64,000 bases of DNA from Polytrichum commune (lineage: Eukaryota > Streptophyta > Polytrichopsida > Polytrichales > Polytrichaceae): positions 24,973,501 through 25,037,500 of the forward strand of contig OX485805.1 in the NCBI GenBank assembly GCA_950295325.1. The letters run 5' to 3'. The translations under genes and the position numbers were made by a program. The first letter of the stretch is position 1; each line of letters begins with the position of its first letter. The notes under the pieces are model-generated. The model saw only the letters and a list, made by a program, of their open reading frames with translations. It made no database searches and was not told the DNA's origin. This document shows positions 36,767-48,700 of this stretch, in pieces.

Positions 36767-39700
36767 GTGTGACTTGATATTCTCGGATCTTCGCTTTATG
36801 TGCAGGGTGAGGTCTTTTGTAGTGATGTGCATTGATTCCCATTTAGAAACAAGTGGTAGGCAAGAGAAATATAAACTCTGAATCCATTTATCTTCACTAA
36901 CATTGGTCATCTTGAGAGTAGTTGATCCTCATCAAACTTAAGGTCTGTGGGCCTTATGTGGTCACTCTTCTAAATAGGACACGTCTGTTTAAGTGGTATA
37001 TCAAGGCTTGTAGTAAAAAACGGACAGCAAATAGACATGTGTTACGATGAGATTGGACCATGTGCTCAAAATATAGACATCATAAAATTAATGGCTAACA
37101 AAATTGGTAGGGCTTATGTGATCACTTTAAGAGAAAATATTCACTCTCACCCCTGATAAGTTTTCAATCTCGATTCCCATTCTGAGAAATAATATGACAA
37201 TTTTCATGATGCACAATTACTAACCAGATGAGACAATTCCCATGCCGATCCACACAGCCAAAAATGTTTGTGGAGTTGGAAGCCCAGAATACGACCACAG
37301 ACCCTACACAGTTTTGGGCATTACTTGGACGTGTTTCTGTAGACTCTTTGTGCGAATTTGGCACATGAATTGACAGATTCCTTTAATGCAGGTGCAACCC
37401 ATTCCCATGCGGTTCAATTCCCTTTCAAATTATTTGGAGTGCTTCAAGGACCCCTTGGTGGAAGAAATCCGTGCGATGCTTCAGCATTCGTTGGAGGAAA
37501 TTCAATCAGCATCTTATATACCGCTCGAAAGGGCAGAAGAGAGAAAAAAGGGAAGGACATCTGATTCAGACACACAAAATTTAAAGACTTTCATGCTCAT
37601 GTGGGACCCAGATAAACCTATTGTAAAGAGGGGAAAGAAGGGCAAATTGGCTTGGAAGCCGAAGCCGACAGACATAATTCTGTTAACAACTGAGGTGCCA
37701 CAGAGTGAGTACAAGGAGCTACAGAGATCCGGAGTTTTATATACTCTCGGAATCCTCAAGGGCAGTTGCGAGGATGACGACCATGTTGTATCAGCAAATG
37801 TTTATGCTCCATCGGAAAGCCCAGAATACAAGGCCTTGCGTGACGGCAAGGAGTTTTTTGCTGTACAAATGGGCAACCTGGCAACAGGCAAGCGCATCTG
37901 GGAAGCATTGGTTCGAGCTTTGCCAGAGAAGAACCATAATATGAGCCTTCCAATTTTAAATGAGCTTTTATATTCAGAGTTGGTATGCATCAAAAACCTC
38001 ACTATGATGACTTCTGTGAAGTATTTTACAATCTTATCAGCTTGTGGAGGTAGTTTGTGATCATCACGTTTTCTGAGATACTTTCTGGAATCCTTAACCT
38101 CTTGTTCACTGAATGCTCTCACTGCCCACCCATGTTGAATAATGTGCTTTGATGAATACACAATTTCAGTATCCATTGTGTATGTGCATCTCATGAGAAT
38201 GCAGCCTTTTAGAAGAGGGCTTAGTGTATGGAGAAATTTGATGTTGTTGTGCTGCTAGCTGTGAATCCATTTGAATGAGTACAGAATGAGTACAGAATGA
38301 GTACAGAAATGGCTCTACTGTAGAATTACCTTTCATTTCTTTCATGAAAGTCCATGTTCTTTCAGCACAATCCGCTCCGTCTGGGTGGTCGTGGGTGGCT
38401 GAAATTTCTTTCTGAATTGCTTAAGTCTCCCTCTCTTCAAATTCATATGTTCCTTTCAGAAGTGTAATCTCTTTTAAAACCGATGCCATTCAACTATCAC
38501 CTAGTTTGAGCTTCAGAGAAGCTTACACATATTATGGCTTTGTTGCTTAGCAATGGGTTGGAAATTCCTTGTGTTACAAGCTGCCTCCTAACTACAAGCA
38601 GTTCTTCTTTCCCTGTCTCTGGTTTTGCAGGATGGAGACTCGAGGGTTTTAGAAAGGAGTGAGAATCTTCCCAATAAAAACATTGAGGAAAAGGAACTGA
38701 TTGACGGGTATTGCGTGTACAGAGGGCTCAACGAGTCACAGTCTACGGCTCTGAAAACTTCAGTAACTGGTCTCTTGCTTGAGCTGAAACCCCATATCCG
38801 CCTGATTCAAGGTCCTCCAGGCACAGGCAAAACCGCAACCCTTGCAACTCTCCTGTCCATTTTGAGCTGTCTTAAGCAGAGAACACTCGTGTGCGCACCT
38901 ACAAACGTCGCGATTTCTGAAGTGATACTCCGGTTCTTGGAATTTTTCACTGCCAAACCTCCTGCTGCAAGCAAGAACTGTCTCCTCTTTGGTCAATTCC
39001 GCGGCCTTTACAGACCGGCGGAGGGTGAAGATTGTGTACAGCTGGGTGATTTGGTTTTAATTGGGAACAACGACCGGCTCAATTTCGACGGACCGCTTGA
39101 ACAAGTGTTTCTTGACCGGCGGGTCGACCGGCTCATTGATGCTTTTTCTCCAGTTTGTGGATGGAGGGCTTCAACATCATCCCTGCTGGAGTTTCTAAGA
39201 TCCTCAACCATGCAGTATGAGATTTACAAGGAGACCCAGACAAATGAAGTGGGTGGGCTGAGTTTTATCGAGTTTCTTAAGAAGAAGTTGAAACTTTTGG
39301 CAGAGAAGTTTTTAAATCACTGCCATGTTCTGGGCAATGACTTGCCAAGCAGTTTTACATCAGCGAGTGTTGTCTCTGTTTTGAGAAAGTGTTCTATGTT
39401 GGTGAAAAGATTTTTGGAAAAAGTAATGCAATCTGAATCGAAAGTAGCGGACGACATGCTACGGTGCTTTCGAGGTTCCTCCGGCGTCCAAATCAAGGAA
39501 GCTACAAATAATAAGAGTGCTTCAGGTTTTGCCAAGCTTATGCATGAACTTCAAGATGCATTGGCTGCAATGCCGGATGATGTGACCTGTCTCAAAGTTC
39601 CTAACAAACCCGGCAAGGAATGGATGCATGAGAAATGCCTTGAACATGCAAGGCTTGTGTTTAGCACATTGTCATCAGCTGGGAGGCACATCTTATTGAA

Positions 39701-42700
39701 GAGCAAGCCTTTCCAGTGTGTTATTGTTGATGAAGCTTCGCAATGTGTGGAGGCGGAAACAGTGATTGTTACAAGTATGAAGGGAGTGAAGCAGATGGTT
39801 TTAGTTGGGGATCAAATGCAGCTTCCAGCTACTGTCATAAGCCAGGTAGATCCTAATCGAAGAATATGCAATGCTTGAAATAAATTGAGATGAAGCAGTC
39901 AAATCTGTCATGAACCATAAAATCCGAGTGGACTTTAGTGGGTCTCGAGCACTATGAGACTACCATGCGATTTGAGAAAGCCAAACCAGAAAGCACTCGA
40001 CGGTAGTGCACTAGCCCTTTAACCAATTGAAAAAGAACAGTAACTTTAGCTCACAAGATCTTAACTGATGGATGGTGTTTGAGTCGCGAATTTAGATGCA
40101 GGTTGCACTTGGTAGATCCTTATCGAAGGAATTGCAATGTTTGAAATGAAATGAAATGAAGCAGTCAAAATTTATTACGAACTTTAATTTTCATGTGGGA
40201 TTTGAATGGTCTCGAGCAGTATGAGATTGCCATGTGGCAATTTTTTTTCCTCCCAGAATAATCCTCTAATAAAAGCCAAAGCAGAAAGCTCTCGATGGTA
40301 TTGCACCAGCCCATTAACCAATCGTAAAAGAACATTGACTTTTAAGCTCCAAGATCATAAAGGATGGATGAGGGTGTTTGGCTGCCGAATTTGGATGCAG
40401 GTTGCACAGGGCTGTGGCTACGGAAGGAGCTTATTTGAAAGACTACATGGTGTAGGCCATCCAGTTAACCTCCTGGATGTTCAATATCGTATGCACCCTG
40501 AGATAAGTATGTTCCCTAATGCTCAGTTTTATGGTGGCAAAATTCAAGACGGCAATAACGTTTGGAAAGGTCGGTACAACACTGAGGCATGTCAACAGAT
40601 TTTCTCCGGGCCATACAAGTTCATCAATATCCAGGAGGGAAGAGAGCAGAGAGATGAAGGGCAGACCAAGTCCTGGAAGAACCTTCTGGAAGTGGAGATT
40701 GTGGTTTTGTTAATCTCAAGGATACAGAAAGGTCAGTAATAAGTGCAGCTGCGATAATGGGTCCATGTAGACGCATGCAATCACAGTTTGACACGTGGTC
40801 CATTATCAGACCTTCAGCTACCTGTGACCTTCATTACCTCAGTCTAAGTTTTGGCTCTGCTTTGTTGTCTGCTCATCCGCTTCTAGTGACATAGATGGTC
40901 TTAGACAATAACAGATTAAATTTGACAAATCTGTGATGAAGCATAATTCTGTCATAAAAAATTTCATGGATTTATTTAAAATTTTCATGTGACAGCAGCT
41001 TGTGAGAAGGCTAAAGTGGAGAGACTGAGTATTGGCGTGATCTCTCCGTATCAAAGCCAAGTGGACAACCTGGAGAGGAGGCTAAGCCACTACATGAAAA
41101 TGGACGACATTACTGTGGAGGTCAAGTCTGTGGACGGTTTTCAAGGGAGAGAGAAAGATATCATAGTATTTTCTACGGTTAGAGCCAACAGAGATGGAAA
41201 CATTGGGTTCTTAGACGATCATCGCCGCCTCAATGTTGCCATTACACGTGCAAAGTAAAATCTGGGTCCCTTCTTTTACATCCTCAGAAGACAAATTTCC
41301 TGTTGTATTGTTGAAATACAAATTGATTACTTTCTCTTGAAGGCTTTTGGAAAAGACCAAACAAGTTCTAGCTGTATGCATATTTCCATGAATGCTAGTG
41401 TTCTCAATGCATTCACCTTAATTTCAGTTAAAACAACAGACAGACTGGAACCTAAATATCTCCAAATCTGCTGATTTGGTTGGAACAGATATTGTATGTG
41501 GATTGTTGGAAACGGGAACACGTTGACAGCAAAGGATGCAGTTTGGAAAGCTCTGTTTGAAGATGCAAAGCAGAGAAGGTGCATTCTAGACCCAGGGTCC
41601 GATTCAGAAATGACAAAGAAAATCAGGAAGGTTATGCAGGAGCTCGACCAGCTTGCAGATCTTCTTCGTCCTAATTCAGTCCTGTTCAATGGCACTTTAT
41701 GGAAGGTACACTCAAGGCCTTCCTGATTTCAAAAGTGGAACCTTTCTTCTTGTTGCTAATTCATATTCCTTTGCGGTCATATTAGAGTACTCCTTTTCTT
41801 TGGGAGTTGGTCCCCTGTAATTTTTTATTTGGAGTTTTGCGTACAGAATTGATGATTTTATTTCCACTTGTGGTGCATGCTCGGAGGTAGTGCTTGAATC
41901 TGAACGAAAAGCAACCAATTTGGGTTCATTCAGGGCCAAACTCGTTTTAGCACCTCATGGCATGCCAAAATGAGTTTGACCCTCAATGAATCGCTATGGA
42001 ATCCTCTTCGTTCAATTCTTCAGACTACCTCCAAGCATGCGCCGAAAACTTACCATACTTGGAAGGTATTGTATGCAAAACAACCAATTCCTGAATAGAG
42101 AATGACTCAATTTTTATTTCCTATTTGTATTTTGTGACACAATGATTTTGGGCCTTTTAAAAAAAACAAAAATAAAAATCTGTCATGACAATTATTCCCT
42201 AAGTGAGTGAAAGCTTGTTGATGATGTTGTTTACTCCTTACCAAGGTCCAATACTTCTGTCAAGGTCACTAAGGAAGCCATTTTGCATGTGCAGGTTCTA
42301 TTTGCTAGGGAAATGAAAACCACAATCACAAGCATCAAGTCGAGGGAAACCAGGCAACACTTATTGAACAAAATGGTGCATCTTGCAAATGGCAAAAGAT
42401 CTCCGTTAAAACCCACAGATTTAGCCAGTGCAAGATATAAAAAACTCATTCAAGTCGAGCCAGTAATAGATTATTTTTTGGTGTGGACAGTTGATGTGGA
42501 GAATGGCACGCAGATCATTAAAGTTTGGAATGCAGTTCAGATCTCCGGGTTAAGTTCTCTAGTGCGGCGGCTTGAAGGTGGGTTCTCCATGTGCACAGAC
42601 AATTACATTGACCGTTGTACAAGGAAACAAGTAGATCAATTCAAGAAAAGCCTTGTCGTTCCTGCAAAATGGAGCTCAGAGCATTCTATTGCCAAATACA

Positions 42701-45700
42701 AATCCTTGGAGGAAATGAAGCATAAGCCTGTGAGTGGCGTCGAAGGTGTTGTGGACGACACCAAACTTCCCCTTGAAAAATCGGATGTGGATGACAGTGT
42801 GTTGCTCATGAAATTTTACTCTTTATCCTCAGGGATTGCACACCAACTTCTGACAGCTTCAGATGGGTCTCAGCTGTCCCTACCTTTTGAGGTGAATGAG
42901 CAGGAGGCAGGTATAATTAAGTACCCAAGAAGTTCTTTTATCATCGGTCGATCCGGGACAGGCAAGACCACTGTGATCACAACAAAATTACTGCAGCGAG
43001 AGCAGGAATTTTGGATTGCATCGAATGGCATCGCAAGCCCGGGTGATGAAGGCGAGGAAGAAGGTGAAGAAGGAGAAGGCGAGGAAGAAGGCGCTTTGAA
43101 TCCAGAGGCCACAGGGTTTCTTAAGCAAGCTTTGGTTACTTTGTCACCGAAATTGTGTGCCGCAGTGAAGCATAACATCTCCAAAACACGCCGGTATGCA
43201 CTGCTTGAGGAGACATTATTGTCGAGATCATCCATCACTAAACAGGGCCACATCAAACTGTATTTAGTTCATTGGGTTGATGTTTTTCCAATCTTTCACT
43301 CCGAGCAATTGGGTTATCAGGAATGGAATTTTCTATACTGCTCACAGGACCTGCACCTGTATTGGATTAGACCACTTTTGATGTTGTTGCATTCACAGCA
43401 TCCACCGACAAGTAGGCATGAACTATTGAAGGTTTTATCAGGAAACATTGTGATTTTCAAAGATAACAACCTTCTAACAACCAAAGCTTGCCCATTGTGC
43501 ACATATACCAAAATCTTGCACATTGTTCTCTATATCAAGATCCTCACAGTTTCGATGTCCCATCTACAGATCGATGCAACAAGCGGCGGGTGGTGCTGCA
43601 AATGCAGACACCAACAGTGATGATATTTCTGAGGAGATAATGCTAGATGACGAGGCAGAAGCCAAGCTCATGGGAGCCATTCCTGATAACTTCACGCACA
43701 TCCCACGCGACTGCTATCCTCTGGTCATCACATTCCGCAAGCTACTCACCATGCTTGACGGCAGCATTTCAAGGTCATTCTTCTCGTTGAATGTGGAAGA
43801 CCAACAAGAAGATGCACTCATCATGAGAGTCAACACCGCCCCAGACACGGTGAAGGTTGAAAAGCAGACAGCGGAAGTGAGAATCGGCGAAAATGGCGAA
43901 GTAGTCGAAGTTGGTGGTGATCACGGAGACAATGATAGCAGGCAAGAGGATGCGGACTTTAGTGATGTTGACGAGGAACGGAGCTTCAGCGAGGGAGATG
44001 ATGATGAGGATGGGTTGTCGCAAGATGGAAAAGGCCAAGAAGTGAGCAAACATGGAAAATGGGAGGGTACCGAAGTTGAATTTGACCGGTTTGCATGGAC
44101 ATATTGGCCGCATTTCGACATGAAGTTGACGAAGAATCTTGACCCATCAATGGTATACACAGAAATCATGTCCCACATCAAAGGTAGTGTTGAGGCGCTT
44201 CGAAGTCCTCATGGGAGGCTAACCCGGGAGGATTATGTTGCCATGGCAGAACGCCGATCCTCACTCTACACTGAACAACAAAGAGACAACATCTACTCTT
44301 TGTTTTTGAAGTACGAGAAGCAGAAGAGGGAGACTTATGAATATGATGTCGCCGACCTTGTCACACATCTGTACTTGGAGCTTCAGAAGAGTGGAGGATT
44401 TCTGGGTGAGAAAATGCACTTCCTGTATGTCGACGAAGTCCAGGACTTTACCCAGGCGCAAATTGCTCTGCTTAAATTTATCTGTAGCAATTTAGAGCAA
44501 GGCTTTGTATTTGCTGGTGACACGGCACAAACAATTGCACGTGGTGTTGGTTTCCGGTTCGAAGATGCCCGCCGCCTCTATTACGAAGAGTTTCTTGGGA
44601 AGACAGAACAATTTGCAGTACCACAAAAAGCATCCTTGGAAAAGAAAGTCCCTGACCTCTTCCAGCTGACCATGAACTTTCGTACGCACATGGGGGTGGT
44701 TGCCATAGCTGACAGTGTGGTGAAGCTATTGCACCGATTTTTCCCAAACTCGCTTGACAAGCTGGATCCAGAGAGAAGTTTATTGCATGGTGATGTCCCA
44801 GTGTTTTTGAAGACGGAGGAAAATCGTGGGCTTGTCACCAGTCTCTTTGATATGGGGGGAACTGCAGGGGGAGGCGGCTGTGAATTTGGAGCGGAACAAG
44901 TGATACTGGTGCGCAATAATGAGATCAAGCATCAAATCCTCACCCAGATCGGACACCAGGGGCTTGTTTTAACTGTGCACGAGTGCAAAGGGCTCGAATT
45001 TCAGGTACCCTTCCCAAAGAATTTAGACATCATGCGTTTCTAATCCTACAATGCTGTGAAGCTGATTGGATCCGTGAAAGCTTTTCTTATCCCCAGAGGT
45101 GCAGTCGAGAAAGATGGTCAGGCGAATTGCAAGGAGAATGTAATAAGATCAGAGTTGGAACTCTGCAACCCATGATTTCATGCAGAATGACACAATAGCA
45201 ATACAATATCAATAATTTTCCACCACTTGTAGTGCATGCTCGGAGGTAGTGCTTGAATTTGAACGAATGGCAACCTATTTCGGTTCATTGAGGGCCAAAC
45301 GCATTCAGCACCTCTTGGCATGCAAAATTGAGTTTAGCTCTCAATGAACCAATACAGAATGTTCTTCGTTCAAACCTCTACACTATCCTCCAAGCATGCA
45401 CCAACAACTTTACCGGACATTGAAAGGTCTCATATGCAAAACAACCAACTCCCGACAAAAAATCATGCTGAGATATAATATAACTTCAATATTTCAATGG
45501 TTACTATGGGATACCTGGTCATAACAAAGTCATCATCAGCATTTCTCAGTTTAAAGGATGTGAATCCCTAATATAGGTGTTGAAGCGTTGGTTGGTTTTG
45601 CAGGACGTTCTTCTGTATAACTTCTTTGCAGACTCCCCACTACGAAACAAGTGGCGGGTGATAATCGCCTACATGGTTGAGCAAGACTTGGTGAAAAATG

Positions 45701-48700
45701 TGACATTCCCTCAATTTGATGTCAAACACCACAACCTCCTGTGCAGTGAGCTGAAGCAGCTGTACGTGATGTTGACACGGGCACGGCAGAGGCTGTGGAT
45801 CTACGATGAGTGCTTCGAGAATCACCAGCCCATGTTAGATTACTGGGAGGCTTCTGGGTTGGTGAAAGTCAGGCAACTTGATGCTTCTCTTGCTGAAGAG
45901 TTGCAGGGCAAAAGCTCTGCCGACGATTGGAATAAGCGAGGTGTGAAGGTAATGTGTAGGATCAACTTTGTATGAGGTAGATGGACCTTACTTGGTTACT
46001 CTCTCCTGTTTTCTACCTTATACTACTTGGATTCGCAAGGCTGAAATCTTCTGTGTCCACATATGTATCTTAAGAGGCTCAGATCAACCCCATAAAATTT
46101 TGAAGCTAATCTCGAATTGTTATGAACTCTCAAAGTCACCTCAGAAATCCATGTAATTACCGTCTCATTGTTTATATGTGAAGTGGGTGTATAAACCCTA
46201 CACTCCCTCTGCACATTTTGTTAATGACTTGGGATTTTTTTTGACACAAATGTTTTTGCTCAAATGAACAGATGTTTAATGAGCACCACTACGACGCCGC
46301 GAAGCTGTGTTTTGACAGGGCAGGTGATGCTCCGAAAGCTCGACATGCATCGGCTGCAAGTCTTCAGCAAAAAGCGGAGAAGCTTCAGGTCACAAATCCA
46401 AAGGAATCAATACGTATTTTGCGAGAAGCAGCGGAGCTTTACATCTTGATTGGCAAAGGAGAAAATGCTGCGAAATGCTACAAGAATTTCCGAGAGTACA
46501 AAAGAGCTGGTAGCTAACCTATCACCAAGATCGTGCTCTCAGAGTTCCCAACTTTATAAAATGATGACATTGAATAATCAAAAAGGTTGAGAAGAGCTAT
46601 GAGTCTGTTATTATACACTTGATTTGATGAGCCCTCATTGTTTTTGTGTTGATTCAGGTTTTGTGTACCTCGATGATTGTAAGCCTCCGAACTTGGAAGC
46701 TGCAGGCGACTGCTTCGCGGAAGCAAAGTGCTGGCAAGAGGCAGCTAATGCGTATTCACGGATCAACATGGTTAAATGCCTTACCATGTGCTGGCGGGGG
46801 AAACTTTTGGATGAGGGTCTTAAATTCATCGAGGAGTGGGAGGAATGGAGAAAAAGAAAACCTGAAACTCATAATTCATCAATCAGTGCAGCACGTGATA
46901 AGAAAGAGAAATTAGAATTTGAAGCCACAAAAACTTTAGAGTTTTTAAAGAAAGCCGCTGCACACTACCACATGGGAAAAAATGTGGGGGAGATGATGAA
47001 GTTTGTGTTCTCGTTTCCAAGTCTCGCGGTGCGGCGCTCGTTCCTCAAGCGACGAGATTATATGGATCAGTTGCAGTTCATTGAGGAAGGTGCCGGGAAT
47101 TTTGAAAAGGCCGCCGAGTTGGCCGAGGCAAGGGGAAACCTAAAATATGCAGCGACACTCTTTGAGAAAGCAGGTTCAATCTCGTTGGCAGTGGAGAAGC
47201 TCCTCCATTTTGCAGCCTTGGAGATTTTATGGAAAGATGGCAACAAAGGTTGGCCAAAGCTCCTCACACATGAAGTAATCCAAGTACTTGAGCATGCAAA
47301 CTCTCTGGTGGTGCAACATAAATCCAATGTGGATGCTGCCATCATACAGGAACTGCACATTTTTCAGTCTGTGTCCTCTGCCAAAATTGAGATCTACGAA
47401 AAAAGCTACGAGCAAGCGCGAAAGTCGAAAGTCATAAGGCTGCAGCTATTAAGCTCTTATCTTCTACTTCAGGAGCTTGGACGCATTGTAATTGAAAAGT
47501 GCGCAATTGAACAGCAAGGGGACGATAACACAGTTATTACTAGCTTGCTGAGGGATCAGGTCCCAAATCTTAGGAAGGTTTGGAACGACTGGAGCGAGTG
47601 CATTGTGTCTTTCATTAATGCATTGGATAGGCTTCAGAAGGGAAGGGGGAGAGAAGAAGATGAGCCAATGTTGGAATGTATAAATTCCTATTTAGGTGTG
47701 ACGAGACAACTGCGTACTGTCACTGTTGAGTACTCAAAAGCCCATTGGCTGGTGAATTCTTCTCTCAGTGCATTAGGAAAGAAAAACAGTAAGCAGACAC
47801 TGTCTGTTTGGGAATTTGCAGATTTAGCCTCCCAATTCTTTGATAGCCAACTACTTGAGGTTGGTGACCTTCTCGAGAAGGTTTTCTCAGACCTCAAGAA
47901 AGTAGTGAGCAACATCATGGACATGAACGTCAGATTTAGCAACCTTGTTCGAGTTCTACTACTCAGGTTCAATGTCTTATGGTTCGTGTTGAACGCGAAA
48001 ACACGCCATGGAAATACAAGAGTGCAGTTGAAGATGAAAATCATAGAGGTTGCTACACAGCTTTACGATTTGCTATTTATTGACATGCCAGCTCACAGCA
48101 TGAAGGAGGTGGCAGTCATCCGAGGGTCACCAGATGCACAGCTCGTATTTGAGACACTGGCAAAAGACCTGAGTCAGACAGAGGTTGAAATGACATCAGG
48201 AATCATGTCCTATGATCAACTGGGGAAACTTGTGACCATGCAACCTTTTCTGGGGAATGACTGGGCTTTGGGGGAGGCTTTCAAGAAAATTGAGGGAATA
48301 TTGCAAAAATTAATGCCCCCAAAAAAATCCTCCTGGCCAGAGTATCACCCTAAACTTGCACTCTGGCAAGGGTCGCAGTCGCAGCACAGTGCGGTGCTGA
48401 AGTCCATACCCAAGCCCATACCCAAGCCCGAGTCTCAGTGCTATCACTGGTCTGAAAGGATCCAGTGGTTTATGTTGTCTTTGAGAGATATCTACACCTG
48501 GGAGGACTTTCGTGCACCAGGATACCTCTCCCCAATGGTGTTTCTGGGCCTTTTTGAGAGAGGAGTTATCGCAGCATGTGCATATTGCACACACCTGAAG
48601 AGCATGCTCGTTACAGAGAGTATGGCACTGTGTTACATGGGCGGCAAGCATTATGAACCTTACTATTCTTTTCTGCTTAACTCGACGTGTGTTGGTGACC

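Larger units (their letters stand above)
37392..41705 (+). other. Exons 2-6: Upf1/Sen1-type SF1B helicase module
   Basis: Exon 2 gives the Sen1-like N-terminal region ([17 protein letters not shown]). Exon 3 has the Q-like GLNESQ, Walker A GPPGTGKT, motif Ia [11 protein letters not shown], Walker B DEAS (735-738) and GDQMQLP (761-767). Exon 4 has YGRSLFERL and YRMHPEIS. Exon 5 has [20 protein letters not shown] and LNVAITRAK. Exon 6 has the typical WIVGNGNTL end. All SF1B motifs are present. Related plant proteins (MAA3 class) act on RNA; RNA or R-loop unwinding is the likely activity here. Confidence 0.88.

Noticed and set aside
39846-39878. Helicase ending at the stop codon at 39876-39878
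   Set aside because: The frame ends in intron; the donor at 39846 joins exon 4 in phase to give the family-typical [13 protein letters not shown] to YGRSLFERL continuity.
42000-42294. Gene boundary between a Sen1-like gene and a separate UvrD-like gene
   Set aside because: Exon 6 ends and exon 7 begins in phase 0 (WK to VLFAREM), matching the continuous fused helicases known in plants; no terminator or start context is seen. cDNA would settle it.
43194-43569. Open reading frame through intron 7 as coding sequence
   Set aside because: The frame is open but the peptide breaks the family pattern; splicing 43193 to 43570 restores it with matching phase 2.
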